A DNA stretch of 64,000 nucleotides, from positions 56,407,653 to 56,471,652 of the forward strand of contig NC_065572.1 of the NCBI RefSeq assembly GCF_937616625.2. The letters are read 5' to 3'. The DNA comes from Mercurialis annua. Taxonomy: Eukaryota > Streptophyta > Magnoliopsida > Malpighiales > Euphorbiaceae. Below are positions 23,780 through 35,639 of the stretch, piece after piece; position 1 is the first letter of the stretch; every line of letters starts with the position of its first letter. The notes beneath the pieces are model-generated. The model saw only the letters and a program-made list of their open reading frames with translations. It did no database searches and was not told where the DNA came from. Made by a program: the position numbers and the translations under genes.

Positions 23780-24867
23780 AGCTACTAGAATTTCTGTTTT
23801 TAGCGACGGATTTTAGTGACGGATTCAAAATCCGTCGCTAAAATTACATTTAGCGACGGATTCAAAATCCGTCGCTAAAATTACATTTAGCGACGGATTA
23901 TCCGTCGCTAGCGACGGATTTTGAATCCGTCGCTAATCTCATCAAATTATTGGGGGGAGTTATCCCGCCAACTTTAGCGACGGATTTTCCGTCGTTAAAA
24001 TTGGCGGGAATTTTCCCGCCAATTTTAGTGACGGATTTAGTGACGGATTCAAAATCCGTCATTAAATTTAGCGACAGATTTTGAATCCTCTAAATTCGTC
24101 ACTAAAATTGGCAAAATAATTCTCGGTAATTTTAGAGACGAGTTTAGCGACGGATTTCGTAATCCGTCGCTAAAATTTAATTAATTAAAAAATATTATTA
24201 AAATTTTTTGAAAACATAATTATTTTTTTAAAAAAAATTATTTATTATTTATTCACTAAAAAAGTATTTATTTATTTAAAAAATAATTATTAAGTATTTT
24301 TATGTAAAAAAATAATTAAAAAATAAATTAATTATTATGTTGCAATAATTTTTATATAAAAATAATTATTATGAAAAATAATCAATTTAGAATGCGGAAA
24401 TAAAATGTGGGAGTAGATATTTTTTCTTTTTAGTTGTATTTAAATATAAAACACATAGATATATAACAAAAATATGAGTTGGGTAAAATGGAGCTACGCG
24501 CAAGGGAACTATATGGTTAAAGAAATATGTGTGGAGTAATGGAAGGATGGGTGACCTACTGGGAAGTTCGGAAGTCTAACAAAATTGCGGGTCGGTGATA
24601 GTGTGTGGTCTATCGTGGGTGGGTTACTAACGGTGGGCGACCGTTTAAATGATATTTCTTTTCACGATTTTAATTAATTTTTTTTAAATTAGTGACGGAT
24701 TTAAATCCGTCGCTAAATTTTTTTTTCACGTCGCAAAATTTGTTTACGACCAAATATGTAGCGACGGACGTTGTCCATCGCTAATCCGTCGCTAAACGTA
24801 TTTAGCGACGGAATTTGGCCATTTAGCGACGGAAAACTTCGTCGCTAAATGGCTGTTCTCTAGTAGT
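23780..24867. mobile_element. CACTA-like non-autonomous element packed with AGCGACGGAT repeats
   Basis: The ends are AGCTACTAGAATTTCTG and, at the other side, ...CTGTTCTCTAGTAGT. Both resemble the CACTACTAGAA terminus of CACTA transposons in inverted orientation. Inside each end are clusters of TTTAGCGACGGATTTT and its inverse, at least a dozen in all, the arrangement expected of subterminal transposase-binding repeats. The centre is AT-rich and non-coding. The 3-bp target duplication does not match clearly, so the ends may be eroded. Confidence 0.65.
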
Positions 24868-25440
24868 ATCCTTAGTTATTAAGAGTAATGCTTGTGATTA
24901 ATTGGCCAATAATTGCATGAACTTAGAGTAACCAAGGCATAATTACAAAACATGAGTCCGACCACCATGTTTGCGTTATGTGGTCTATGTGGATAACTAA
25001 TCGATAATGCGTTGTTTATAAATTGCCGTTTATCTTCTATCGTTCTGTAAGCCGTGACAGTAAGGGTGATTCAGGATAACGGGTTATAACCAATAGGCTA
25101 GCAATAATATAGGAATATTGAGCTAGTATCTTCGACCTATCCTCCATTGCATGTAACAATTAAAATTGATTGATATAAGTTAGATTTGCAAGGCATCGAT
25201 AATCCATACGAAAGCAATATTCTGAGTTATTTGTCGTTATTGTTTATTCCTTAAATTATTATTTTCTGTTTTTAGTAGTTTTAATTAAAATTAAACAAAT
25301 TCTATTTTTGTTAGTTCAAATAATTCTTAATTAACTATTTTGGTACTAAATTCAATTCCTCGTGGGTTCGACTTTTACTTATCATTATATTACTTGATTT
25401 ATCGACATCGTACACTTGCGATTTTGTGTATTATCTTCTA

Positions 25441-26594
25441 GATATTATTCTTCGTATATCAGATCTCTGGCAATGCGCTCGGGCGACGCACTTTAACCGA
25501 GTCCACTGGGAGTCAGTCTTTCCGGAGATTCGGACGAATCTCTCTTTAATCATCAAGCTCGGCGAGTCTAGTGAACTCGAGCACCGACGTCATTAGGCTT
25601 TCTCGCCTTGTGGGGATAAGGGCTTGTAGGTAAATGAGATAATTTTTGGTTAAAACTTGACTTGAAAACATTTTTTACACACAAATGATCTAGCTTGGAA
25701 AATATTTCTCACATAAACATTTTTTGATTTTTCAATGCCTTTATTCACTCTATGATTCTTTTTTCTATTTTTCTCTTTTTTTCTTTTTCTATTTTTCTTT
25801 TTTTTAAGCTAAGATTAAATTTTTTTCCTTCATAAGTTCATCAAGTCAAGCTAGGGTGTTTTTAGAGATAAATTTTAAAAATGCCTAATTGTGTGAATTT
25901 TTTGGATAAAAACAAGAAATTGATTTTAAAAACAAGAAATTGATTTAGGCTCAAATTGTGTTATCTAAGGGTAAAAGGGTAGACTTTTAAAGTGGGTTTA
26001 AGAAAAGGTTAATCCTAATTCCAAACTTGATTGTTTAAAACTAAATAATGTAATCTCGAACAGACACAGGATCAAGTTCTAGGACTAAGCATGTGAACAC
26101 AACAAAAATTTAGGCTCAAAGTATTCAACAACAAATATGTGTGTTTTGCCAATGCTAAAGTCTTAAACAACTATGCCAAGTATGCCCAAATTTTACCTAG
26201 AATTCAATAAATCTATACATCATGTATCTGCATCAAGCTATGTCGATCATGCAATAAGGGTCAAATTAGCTCACGAGTGACTTCACCCTAATCCTATTAA
26301 AATATGTCATCTCACTAAGCAAGCATCACATAAAAATTGTAGGCCCGAGAGACATTAGACGAAACATAATGCTAATAAAATTAAGCTAGGGTGATGGGGA
26401 TATGCTCAAAGGTTTGACCAAAATTTATCATTTTAAAACATCAAACAATAAACACACAAACTAAAAATAACATAAAAACAAACAACAATCCTAATACAGT
26501 AAATTTCTAACCCTCCTCACATATTTTGATGCAATGTCCTCAATGCTAAGAAATTAGACATATAAAAATTAAATAGGAGTTGAAATTAGACATA
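25441..26594. other. Non-coding retroelement debris
   Basis: 25441-25620 is GC-richer than its surroundings and unrecognised. On the minus strand, the GTGAGGAGG stretch near 26515 and the neighbouring GAGGACATTGCATC resemble the polypurine tract and preceding non-coding tail of gypsy elements. No open frame of note is seen. Confidence 0.4.
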
Positions 26595-29455
26595 TCAAAT
26601 CTTTTTGTGTTCAATCAAACACCGGTGACTTGGGTGATGGAGTTGGCGATGGATAGCGCGCTCCGCCTTGAGCATTGAAGTAGTCGCACACTTTTTTTTC
26701 TTAGCATCTTTGTCTAACTCGGAGCCTCTTTTTCTCATATTCCATCCGCTTCCACACTTGTCTTTGTTCTTCCATAAAGCAGCATGGTTCCGCCTCAAAG
26801 TCATTGCCTTCAAAGACATTTGGAGCAACCCCTTCTGGTACTCCTTCTGTAATAACCCCATAAGAAAATGATGCCATGAAGTTTCGTAATTTGGACCAAC
26901 TAGGTCGAGAAATGGACTCCGACATGAGAATTATTAAAGATAGGTTGAGAAATAATAATAGTTCGAAATGAGAATTATTATTATTCATAGTAAATAATAA
27001 TTTATCGGAAGAGGAATTCCGAAAGTTAGGCATGGCGGTTAATTAGAAATTTGAATTTAAATGTAAATTAACTGTTTTCCTATCATTATATAAGAAAAAA
27101 AAAGAGAAGCTCTCTCATTTCTCCATGACGCCCGAACCCTCTCCATAGCTTTAAGGGTTTCTCACCAAAACTCACCAAATTTGAAACAAATCTTCATTAT
27201 TCTTCAAGGTAATAAGGGTAAGGCTTCAATCTATGGATTCATTAATTGATTAGTGATGATTTTATGATAAGAAAGTTAAGGTGTTATGAACCTAATTTGA
27301 GGTTTCTATGACTTGATTGTTCTAGTGTGTTCATATGCTTGGATTAAAGGATTTTTAGAGTGTGAATTGATGATTGGAACCTTCGTCATGGAGAATTCAT
27401 ACAAGGTAACCTCTTAAGTTTCTGAAGTTGGATGAGAAATAAAGCTTAGATTAAAGTCTTGGTGTTTGATGATTGTCTATAAGGTGTTTGATGAAATACT
27501 TAAATGAAGTTATAAAATTATATTATAAGGTTAGGCTATGTGATGAAGGATTCGGCCATAACCCTAAGATTTTGATAAATGTGTGTTGACATGTTCTAGG
27601 CATTGATTTGGCAATAAAATAACTGAATTAGAGTCCATTGGAGTTAAGTTGAATGTATGAGAAGTTTGGTGAATTGGCAGATTATAGCACTGCAGGACAA
27701 CCTCTTGCTAAGGCAATATACTTAAGGACGAATTTCTGACGCCTTTGGGTGCTAGAATTAGTCCGAGACCTAATCAAAAGTTGTAGAGCACATTCTGAAC
27801 TTTAAGAATGTCAGTTTTGTTTACAGGTCGGACTACTTTATGTTTAGCAAACATAGTCCGACTACGGGGTCGATAACGCGACAAGTTATGAACTTGTTTA
27901 TTCTCGACTCTAAGTATCTATTGGGTTAAAATCTCACTCGAGATCCATTTGGTAAATATTTTAGGTCCAATAAGACACCTACTAGCGGACAAGGAACTCA
28001 GGGAGCTTACGCTAAAATAAATGGAAGTTTTGGATAAGCAAGTCGTGAATATATTTTACTTATTCGCATTATCATATTAAATTATGTTATGTACAATTTA
28101 ATTTAAATGCATCACATTAATTGTTTAGACTGAATTGGTTTGGATTGTATTGTTTTGGATTGAATTGACTAGGTTGGTTGGTGTCGTTTGAGTACGACTT
28201 AATTATTTTGAAATAGTTTGGCTTGGACTGTATTGTTTATATTACTTTATATCATGAATGTGCATATGGTGCATTAGAAATGTGATCACTAAGTCGAGTC
28301 AAGTATAGACGGAATGTGTGATGTGATTGGAGTCTGACGTTGTATGGAGTGACCTAGCATGAGATAACCCAATTGAATTACCTCGGGACTCATGGCTAGA
28401 AAGGGTATGGTGTGTTTATGGAATGAATCTATGAATGGAGTGTGGTGTGAACTCGGTGAATACCTCCGTAAGACTAGGTGAATACCTATAATAAGTCTAC
28501 GATGCAGTTGTATGGTCTATGACACTACAGACTTCTACCTTAGATCCATAAGTCCTTATGTACGATAAAACTCTGATATGTGTAATGTTTTGACTTCCGC
28601 TTTAAAACCGTTTGTTTTAAAAGGCTTGCTACGGGTTTTGGAACTACCATTCTCATTCCCTACCGCCGGTCGCGGCTCGAGAATTCGGGTCGTGACACCT
28701 TCACCCACGACACTCGTTCTGGACGCTTCCTTTCCTTTCCGCCTTACTCTCTTTCCTTTGGCCTTCTCGATTCCTCTCTTGGTGAATTATCACCTGCTAT
28801 AGGACAAGAAGGTTCTTTCCCAATGTTCCCGCACATATTTTCCTAGAATCTTTCCTTTTTTTCAAATAAGCGCCTGTGGTCAAATGATCCACATCGATCA
28901 TCTCGCCACCTTGGAATACTCGTGGCGCCCACAATACGAATGCCCATACATCTTAAGTACCACCATGGCTATTTCCCGCACCTTATTCACCTTTGAAATC
29001 TTAGCATCAAAACAAGTCTTTCCCAACACCTCATACACCTCCCAAGCCGTATGTAATAGAAGTGTTGTTGGGTAAAATCTTGAGCGTTGTGAAAAACTCA
29101 TAGGTGAGAGCCTCATAATGGGCGGTGATGCCGCCATCTTCTCCAACTTAACCAACCTAGGAACGGCAATACCTCTATCTTTGAGTTTCCGCAACCGAGC
29201 AGATTTCGAATTGAGCCTTAAATCGTCGAGTGAGAGCGGTTGTCTTGCGAGAGGAATAGATGGCTCTTGGTGGTTGTTCTTCTTGTTGATGTTATTGAGC
29301 ATAGGGTGGATCTTTTGCTCGGGTGTTGTCGGTTTTGAATTTGGCCAAAATTTGGTGGTGGTTAAGGGTGGTGGAAGTTTTTTGGTTATGGAGTTCTTGC
29401 TAATTTTGGTAAAGAATGGTGGAGAAGATAAAAAAAGTGTTGGGTGGCTTTTCAT
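26595..29455 (-). pseudogene. Unrecognised ORF split by a solo LTR
   Basis: A minus-strand frame starts at 29455 and stays open to about 28898 (185 residues; a Ser/Thr/Pro-rich start, then basic regions with RLRKLKDRGIAVPRL and TAWEVYEVLGKTCFDAK). Past a frame change it approaches the solo LTR at 28697. Beyond the LTR, at 26848-26701, the text continues with EGVPEGVAPNVFEGNDFEAE and EEQRQVWKRMEYEKKRLRV. Removing the LTR and one CCTTC copy joins these parts in an open frame across the insertion point. I do not recognise the protein. It is followed by retroelement-like tail sequence, so it may be a gene of a non-autonomous LTR element rather than a host gene. Confidence 0.45.
26848..28697 (+). 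mobile_element. Solo LTR, Tekay-like family
   Basis: 1850 bp starting TGTAATAACCCC and ending GGGTCGTGACA, flanked by an exact 5-bp duplication CCTTC (26843-26847 and 28698-28702). Its final 80 bp (GGCTTGCTACGGGTTTTGG, CCGGTCGCGGCT) match the LTR ends at 48120-48201 and 61551-61630. No internal region follows, so unequal recombination between two LTRs has removed the rest. It carries the family's leader splice-donor-like site, TTCAAG|GTAATA, at 27209. Confidence 0.9.
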
Positions 29456-29529
29456 GGATAAAAAAAATAAAGATTCAAACTTGAAGCTATCGGATGATGC
29501 TAACTCATCAATCCATGTGAAGTTATAGG

Positions 29530-31281
29530 TTTATTCTGGTCAACGCCGCCATCGACTTAGCTGATTTGCACGCGAGTTCCGACGGAGGAGGGTCCAACAC
29601 AAGTTCAGCGAAAGCGTCGACAGGATTGGGAGCATTTTATGTGATTAATTTTATATAAAATAGTTTATTATTTTTACTATTATTGTTTTATTTGAGGAAG
29701 AATGTCTTTCTGAATTATATAACATCAAATAATATTTAAAATATTTTATAATATGAACGATGTTTTTTGAATATTATTCAAATGAAAAGAGTCTAATTTG
29801 ATGCTTAAGATTTCTATTGAAAGGTAAAAATACAAAATAGGGTGATTGACGGTTTTATAGATGCTATGAAAAAAATAAAAGTAAAAGTAGGTGGTTTTTA
29901 AGCCTATAGAGAAAAAACTAAGTTAAAATATGAAGAGAAATCACGATAGCTTTTGAGTGGTAAGAATGATAGGTTGAGAACTAAGTGGTATAGAGTGTGA
30001 TTAATTGAGCGAAAGACAAGAAAGTAATCAAAAGCCATTTTAACGTATGATTCATGTGGAAAACTAATCTAAAGGTCTATGTCAAAAAAAATTAAATAGT
30101 TGCAGAGCTACTATAACTGGTTTGGATAGCAGCAGATTTCTTCATTCTGCTGAGGGGTTCCACACGAAGAGGACCGGTGGTGCAAAAAATAAGTGTCCGG
30201 AAGCCTGAAGAGAAGCTCCAGATTTATAAGTTGTTCACCAATTGTATGATAATCATTGCTAATTTAACCTTTGGTGAAGAGCAAAGAGGGGAATTTGATG
30301 AGGTCCAGTCCTGATGATTGATTCATAAATTAATACTGATGGTTAGCTTGAAGCAGTATGATTGCTTCATTAATAACACTAATGGTTAACAATTTTCCAG
30401 CTAAAAATTCCTCATGTAGAATGATTGGATAGACACACCTCTATTAGTCCTACAACACAGGAAAAAGAATTTATAAATCTACCTTTAATTGGCAAATCTG
30501 ATCACTCAAATCATTAACCGATTCCTCTGATATTTTATTTATCACACGGTTCATTCACATTCCTTAATTACTTAACTCTGTACAAATATGAGTGTCCTAA
30601 ACGTCACGGTCAGAAGCTTACATCCACTCACATTCTCAGTATAATGGAAAATAATTCATCTTCAAACAAGGTTAAAAGAGTAAATTGATCGGGCCATCTA
30701 TATTATGAAGCAATGATAAAATCAAGTGCACCCACAAACTCTTAAATAGCAAGTGATTCTTGCTGAAACTTCCAAAATGCAGGGATGAGCAATTTACTGG
30801 CATCGGTGAATGGAACTCTCAATATGGTAGAGTTCTATCAAATTATTTACAGCAGAAATGAACTAGTGAGTGTTATCACTACCTAAGGCTAATTTTGCTA
30901 ATTTTTGAACTACTGAAGCTTTGCTAATTTTTGAACTACTGAAGCATTTTGATGAAGTGTTCCGTCACATGAGTTCATACGCAGGTCTTAGTACAGCCAC
31001 CAAAAACACACATAATGACTAAAATTAATAAAGATGCAATACTATCTCAAAGTTAAGAGAAAACAAAACTAGCTCATCATCAAAGACTTGTGTGAAATCC
31101 AAAATTGCTCACCGAGATCCGACATCATATCATTACACATGGAGCCATTCAACATGCAAAGATCAAAAATATATGTGCAAAAAGATCAACAATCTATGTA
31201 CTTGATCGGGGATAGCTCTAAGGACAGCGGCAACAAACAAAAACTTAAAATACGCATATGCTCAACAACATATAATGATAC
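29530..31281. other. Intergenic DNA with a short tandem duplication
   Basis: No convincing gene. A perfect 26-bp tandem duplication (TTTGCTAATTTTTGAAC...) occupies 30894-30945. Scattered GC-richer bits may be more remnants of the kinesin copy next door, but I cannot assign them. Confidence 0.4.
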
Positions 31282-31546
31282 CTTTCACCAGGACTCAATG
31301 ATGAAAGCACACATAACATGGGACCTTGAGCTCTTGGGATTTATGCTTGTTGCTCCAACTTTTCCACTTGACAGGCCCTGAAATTTAGATGCACAAATTT
31401 ATCAAAATAAGTTAAAGTCTCCCAAACATTGGAACCCTGAAGTATATAAGAATGGTTAAAATGTGTGAAGATTGTTTGCTTCCCATCTTGATTAATATTT
31501 GAGTCAAATTCTGAGCATGCAGTCCATTTTTAGAGTCCTCCTTTAT
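31282..31546 (-). pseudogene. Kinesin-12-like motor domain fragment, two exons
   Basis: The acceptor TTTTTGTAG precedes 31546, from which the minus strand reads IKEDSKNGLHAQNLTQILIK, as in plant kinesin-12 motors around IREDxKxGxYVENLT; a dozen or so residues of the family appear deleted after NLT. A second exon starts at 31377 after TTTCAG: GLSSGKVGATSINPKSSRSH, containing the switch I motif NxxSSRSH, then AFIIESW. A TGA stands where the family has Cys (ESWCK), before a conserved-looking donor AAG|GTATCA at 31281. The P-loop, other motor parts and tail were not found. Retained introns argue for a genomic fragment rather than a retrocopy. The plus-strand frame at 31088-31381 is its shadow. 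Confidence 0.68.
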
Positions 31547-32090
31547 CTACAAAAAGAAAATAAATTAATCACAAACAAAGCTAATGAAGATATATCTCTA
31601 TAATTACTTCAAGATTTCTCTACACGGGTTCGAGCAAATCTCCAATTTAATCATTATGTAAACTGTAACTTCTCATCACTACACATTGACATGCTTTTCA
31701 AGAACAAGGGCCTATCGGCTATTAAAAATTCCCAAAGAAAATGAAGTACAAAACCTCTAGAACTGAACATCTGCGCTGATAGTTTTTATCTCAATTGCCA
31801 CTTCCAATCTAAAGACAAATTCAAAAAATGACATAAACATAAACTAAATCGTAATTTATTAAATTAAAACAAAGAACAAGAATTAAACATTGTTATGAGA
31901 AGCTAGGAGAAACAATTCCGAATTATATACTACTGTGACAAAACTATAAATTAGACCTGTAATGAATTTGAATTATAACAAAAACAAATGATATGATATC
32001 AGAAAACAAACCTCCTTTAAAAACGAATTCGTCACTAATTACAACAAAATCATAAGGAAATTAATAAATAACTACCTTTTGCTTGGAAGA
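31547..32090. other. AT-rich intergenic DNA
   Basis: No gene or repeat recognised. Further kinesin exons would be expected here on the minus strand, but I could not find them. Confidence 0.4.
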
Positions 32091-32117
32091 AATGGATCGC
32101 CTTCCAGAGAAGAGATT

Positions 32118-32470
32118 AGAGAAGAGCGTTTCAAACGACGAGGCTTGAATATGACCGTTGATGATGGAAGAAGCACAGTGTTTTAATTGAGGATATGATA
32201 TGACCGTTGGAGATGTTTTACGTTTGAATTTGAGGAAGAGAGAATGAGAGAGAGAGAAGAGAAGAGCGATGAGGCTTGAATATGACCGTTGGGGATTAGG
32301 AAGAAGAACAATGTTTTGTTTAGGCTTGAGGTGACCGTTGGAGAAATATTACCTTTGAATTCGAGGAAGAGAGAATTAGAAACAGAGAAGAGCGATGAGG
32401 CTTGAATATGACCGTTGGGGATGAAGAAATGTTCCGTTGCGTTGAGGTGAAAAATATGACCGTTGGGATT
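32118..32470. repeat. Imperfect tandem repeat, about 130-bp unit, three copies
   Basis: The phrase GAGGCTTGAATATGACCGTTG begins near 32139, 32271 and 32397, giving periods of about 132 and 126 bp. Each unit also has a GAATTxGAGGAAGAGAGAAT purine block and a further GACCGTTGG. The minus-strand frame at 32183-32479 only reflects this periodicity. The sequence may be a duplicated promoter or 5' leader, but no gene follows that I can identify. Confidence 0.75.
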
Positions 32471-32956
32471 TCTTTTCAACGAAGAAAAGCTTTGGTTTGG
32501 TAAATGACATTGATGCCACTAATCAAACCGCTGACCACCAGTTAAGTTACTAGGTCAAGTAAAATAAAAAATTATAGTGAAGTAAAATAGATTTGTATAT
32601 GATGAGGCTACTCGATAAATTTACTGCTTTTGAGTTATAATCTAAAACTGAATTAATCTGATATCTCCAGTTTGTTATACATAAAGTTTTCCGAAAAGAA
32701 GCTACAACAAGCACCCACCTATTTATTGTGAGAAGGGAACTCTTTTATCTTGGTTTTTTGAGACCAAATCTGTTGTATATTTTCTAGCCTGCTTAGTTGT
32801 TATTGCTTCCTTTTTCTTCTAAACTTGTAAAGTGGGATGTGTGCAAATTTTTTATAGGGGGAACAATTTAAACCTATTACCTACTTGAATTTTGTGTATA
32901 AGGCGATTGCAAAGACGTTTGTTCATAGATTGGAATAGTAGTCAAATGAATGGATA

Positions 32957-35178
32957 TCTATATAACTAGTATAAAGATGAACCCAAAACACTGTTCATTT
33001 TGGGTTTATTTTACTGAAAAACCAAAGCCTTTGAAGTAATATCAAGATAACCACTATAGATAAAATAATTCATGTGTCTAATTTAGTCTATTCCTTATAT
33101 TTTTCTATTAAATGACCATTATTTTCTTATCTTATTACAAGAATACCAAACATTGCTAAATATAAAAAGCCAACTTTGCTAAATTAATTACAATAAAACC
33201 ATCCGAGTGGCGGATTTATGTACACAGATGGGGTCCACGGTCCCACTCTTTTATAATCTATTTTTCGAATAATGGTTTTACCTACATATGTGAAATATAA
33301 CAAAAGCAAAATCCTTCAAATCCTAATTCATTACTATAGTTAACCACAATAAAAAAATTTAAGTTTAATATTAATTTTAAATGATAAGAGTAGTATATTT
33401 TAAACTTCAAATACAATCATTTTTAAAGTAAAAAATAAAAAAAATTCACTAAGATATATTATATATATTTTTATTGGTTAATTACTATTAAATTTTAAAA
33501 TGTTTGTTTATTCTATTTTTAATAATTTTAAGATTTAAATTATTTAATTTAGATACAGAAAATTGATGTTTCTCGAGATTTTTTTTAATCTTGATTCATT
33601 TTTATTAACTTAAATCTATGAAATCTCTATATTTCACAGTTCAATTATATATAACACTGCAAATTATTACTAATTGAATTATTTAACCAATAATATTTAG
33701 TTATAATTTTTTTTATAAAAAGCCACCCAAAATTCTATAATTTTTTATTTTATATTTATATTAGCATTATATTTATTACAAAAGTTCTTATCTTCTCAAT
33801 CAGCGGGGCGTCCAAAGACGTACCAAATAGTTTGTACTATATCCCCCCCTTCGGCTTCGGGAAAGCCTCCTCCCCTCAGGGTGGAGTCAGTCTCACTTAC
33901 ATTTACATAAAAAAAGCTATTTGAATTAATATATTTTCACATACTGTAAATCACAAAACTTAAAATCTTTTAGTTTACAAAAAATTGAAAATATTGGAAG
34001 GAATTACAAACTTGTTATCCAAGTTTAATTATAAACTTGGAGATCAAGTTTATCAATATCCAAATCTATCAAATAAAATTGGAAATCAAGTTTATCATTG
34101 AACGTGATAAATTTGGACAACAAGTTTTTTTATTCGTATATAGATAGCGTTTTAAAGATTTCTTTCTTAGTTTCTAATTTGCTTTCATATAACTAAGTCT
34201 ATTTAAGACTTGGTTTTTAATTTTCTTACATTTTTTAATTAAGCATAATCATCGACATATTCGATTAACGAATATATACATGGAATGAACTATATACTTG
34301 ATATTGATGTGTATTAAAGTATTATTTTGATTGTATTTTTCAGATCTTATTTTGTATGGTTCATTATTGATTTTATTTTTAAAAAATATTTTTTAATTTG
34401 TTTATGATAAATTTGAACTTCTTTGATACATATTATACAAAGATTCATGAGGATTGGCTATATTTTGAGGTAATCATCTACAGTTTTTATGAAAATATTT
34501 TTATTTTTCATGTTCTTTTGATTATAGGTGTTTTTTTTGTTTTTCATTTGATCACTTTGTATTTCTTTTAATTTATTTGCTTCCAATTTCAAATCTCACT
34601 TTAGCATATGTTTAATAAATGAAGATGCACCGAAAATATGAATTTTTGAACAAAATATATGGTAAGTTTATTATTAGTTAAGATCTGAATTTTTCAAAAA
34701 ATATAAAAATTTAAAGACAAATTTTGTTGCTAATGCATGTATAATTATGTTTTTTTGAATTTTTTTAACTGACTTGAAAACTTTAATTTCGACCACAAAA
34801 ACAATGTTTTGATGTTATTAAACTAGAAAATGATATTAAATTGATTTAAGTGTCATTTTCATAAAAAGTAATACATATTTAACTAAAAGTATTCTTAATT
34901 TTTAGAAAATTAATTGATTTCATTTGATTTTATTTATATTTATCTAATATACTATTATATAATACTTAATTAATATAGTACAGTATCTATTTTTTATTTA
35001 ATTTTTTAACATCATACCAGTTTAAAATTAAATATAAATCATGTATGTATACCAGTTTTAATATTAAAATAACTTTTTTCTAATTATAAACATTTAGATA
35101 AAATAAATTATTAAATTCAAATTTATATTTTAATTGTAACCTGGTCAATTCCGAAGCGAAGCGAGGGTTTTACACTAG
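32957..35178 (+). mobile_element. Probable Helitron, 2.2 kb, different family
   Basis: The 5' end is A|TC TATATAACTAGTATAAAG. The 3' end is GAAGCGAAGCGAGGGTTTTACACTAG|T at 35178, a typical Helitron tail though its hairpin is weak. The interior is AT-rich without a Rep/helicase frame. 33795-33900 is an unusually GC-rich island (GGGGCGTCCAAAGACG..., CCCCCTTCGGCTTCGGG) that could be captured DNA. The 3' end is more certain than the 5' end. Confidence 0.6.
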
Positions 35179-35366
35179 TTACTATTTAAAAGGAGAGTGA
35201 GATTTCCTAATTAAAAAATTTAATCCTAATAAATTGTAATTTAATACTAATTAAATTTAATTAACCATGGTTTACTCAAATTAATTTTAATTCTAAATAA
35301 ATATAGAACTCTTAATTAAATTTAATTAATTAAAGTAAAAAAATATCTTCTATTTCATAATTTATA

Positions 35367-35632
35367 CTCTCTCTATCTCAAAATAATAGTCTTTTTTTGT
35401 CCCAAATAGTTATCCATGTTTCTAATAAATCACAATTTGGAGTGTTGATTTTTTCATATTTTTCTTATTTAAAATTTACCATTTAATGCTATTAGCTTGA
35501 AAAGTAAATTAGCCATAATATTTAATAAGGGTGTGTAAGAAAAACAAAGATAAAATTATAAAAAGTTAAAATATTAACTGTTTTTTAAACTATCTAAAAA
35601 AAAAATAGATTATTATTTTGAAAAGGAGAAAG
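35367..35632. mobile_element. Degraded Stowaway-like MITE
   Basis: The left end, TA|CTCTCTCTATCTCAAAATAA, is mirrored by TTATTTTGAAAAGGAGAAAG at the right. Several mutations separate it from the Stowaway consensus, and the right-hand TA is missing. The interior resembles the MITE at 8059. Confidence 0.6.
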
Positions 35633-35639
35633 AAAATAT

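Larger units (their letters stand above)
22850..25440 (+). mobile_element. Old LTR of Tat/Athila-like type, interrupted by a CACTA-like element
   Basis: Sequence from about 22850 resembles a retroelement leader: an element-like GGATATTATGCTTGG region, a 23201-23339 palindrome pair, and a TATATAAAG box at about 23442. After the CACTA-like insert (about 23780-24867) it continues to ATTCCTCGTGGGTTCGAC and CACTTGCG near 25355-25422. That tail mirrors the reverse complement of 57980-58060, typical of the last part of Tat/Athila-like LTRs. I could not define exact ends or a target duplication. No protein domain is present. Confidence 0.4.

Noticed and set aside
29118..29528. 136-residue plus-strand frame with a hydrophobic segment
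   Set aside because: It is the complement of the longer minus-strand frame at 28898-29455, which continues beyond the LTR insertion. The plus-strand frame has no supporting context.
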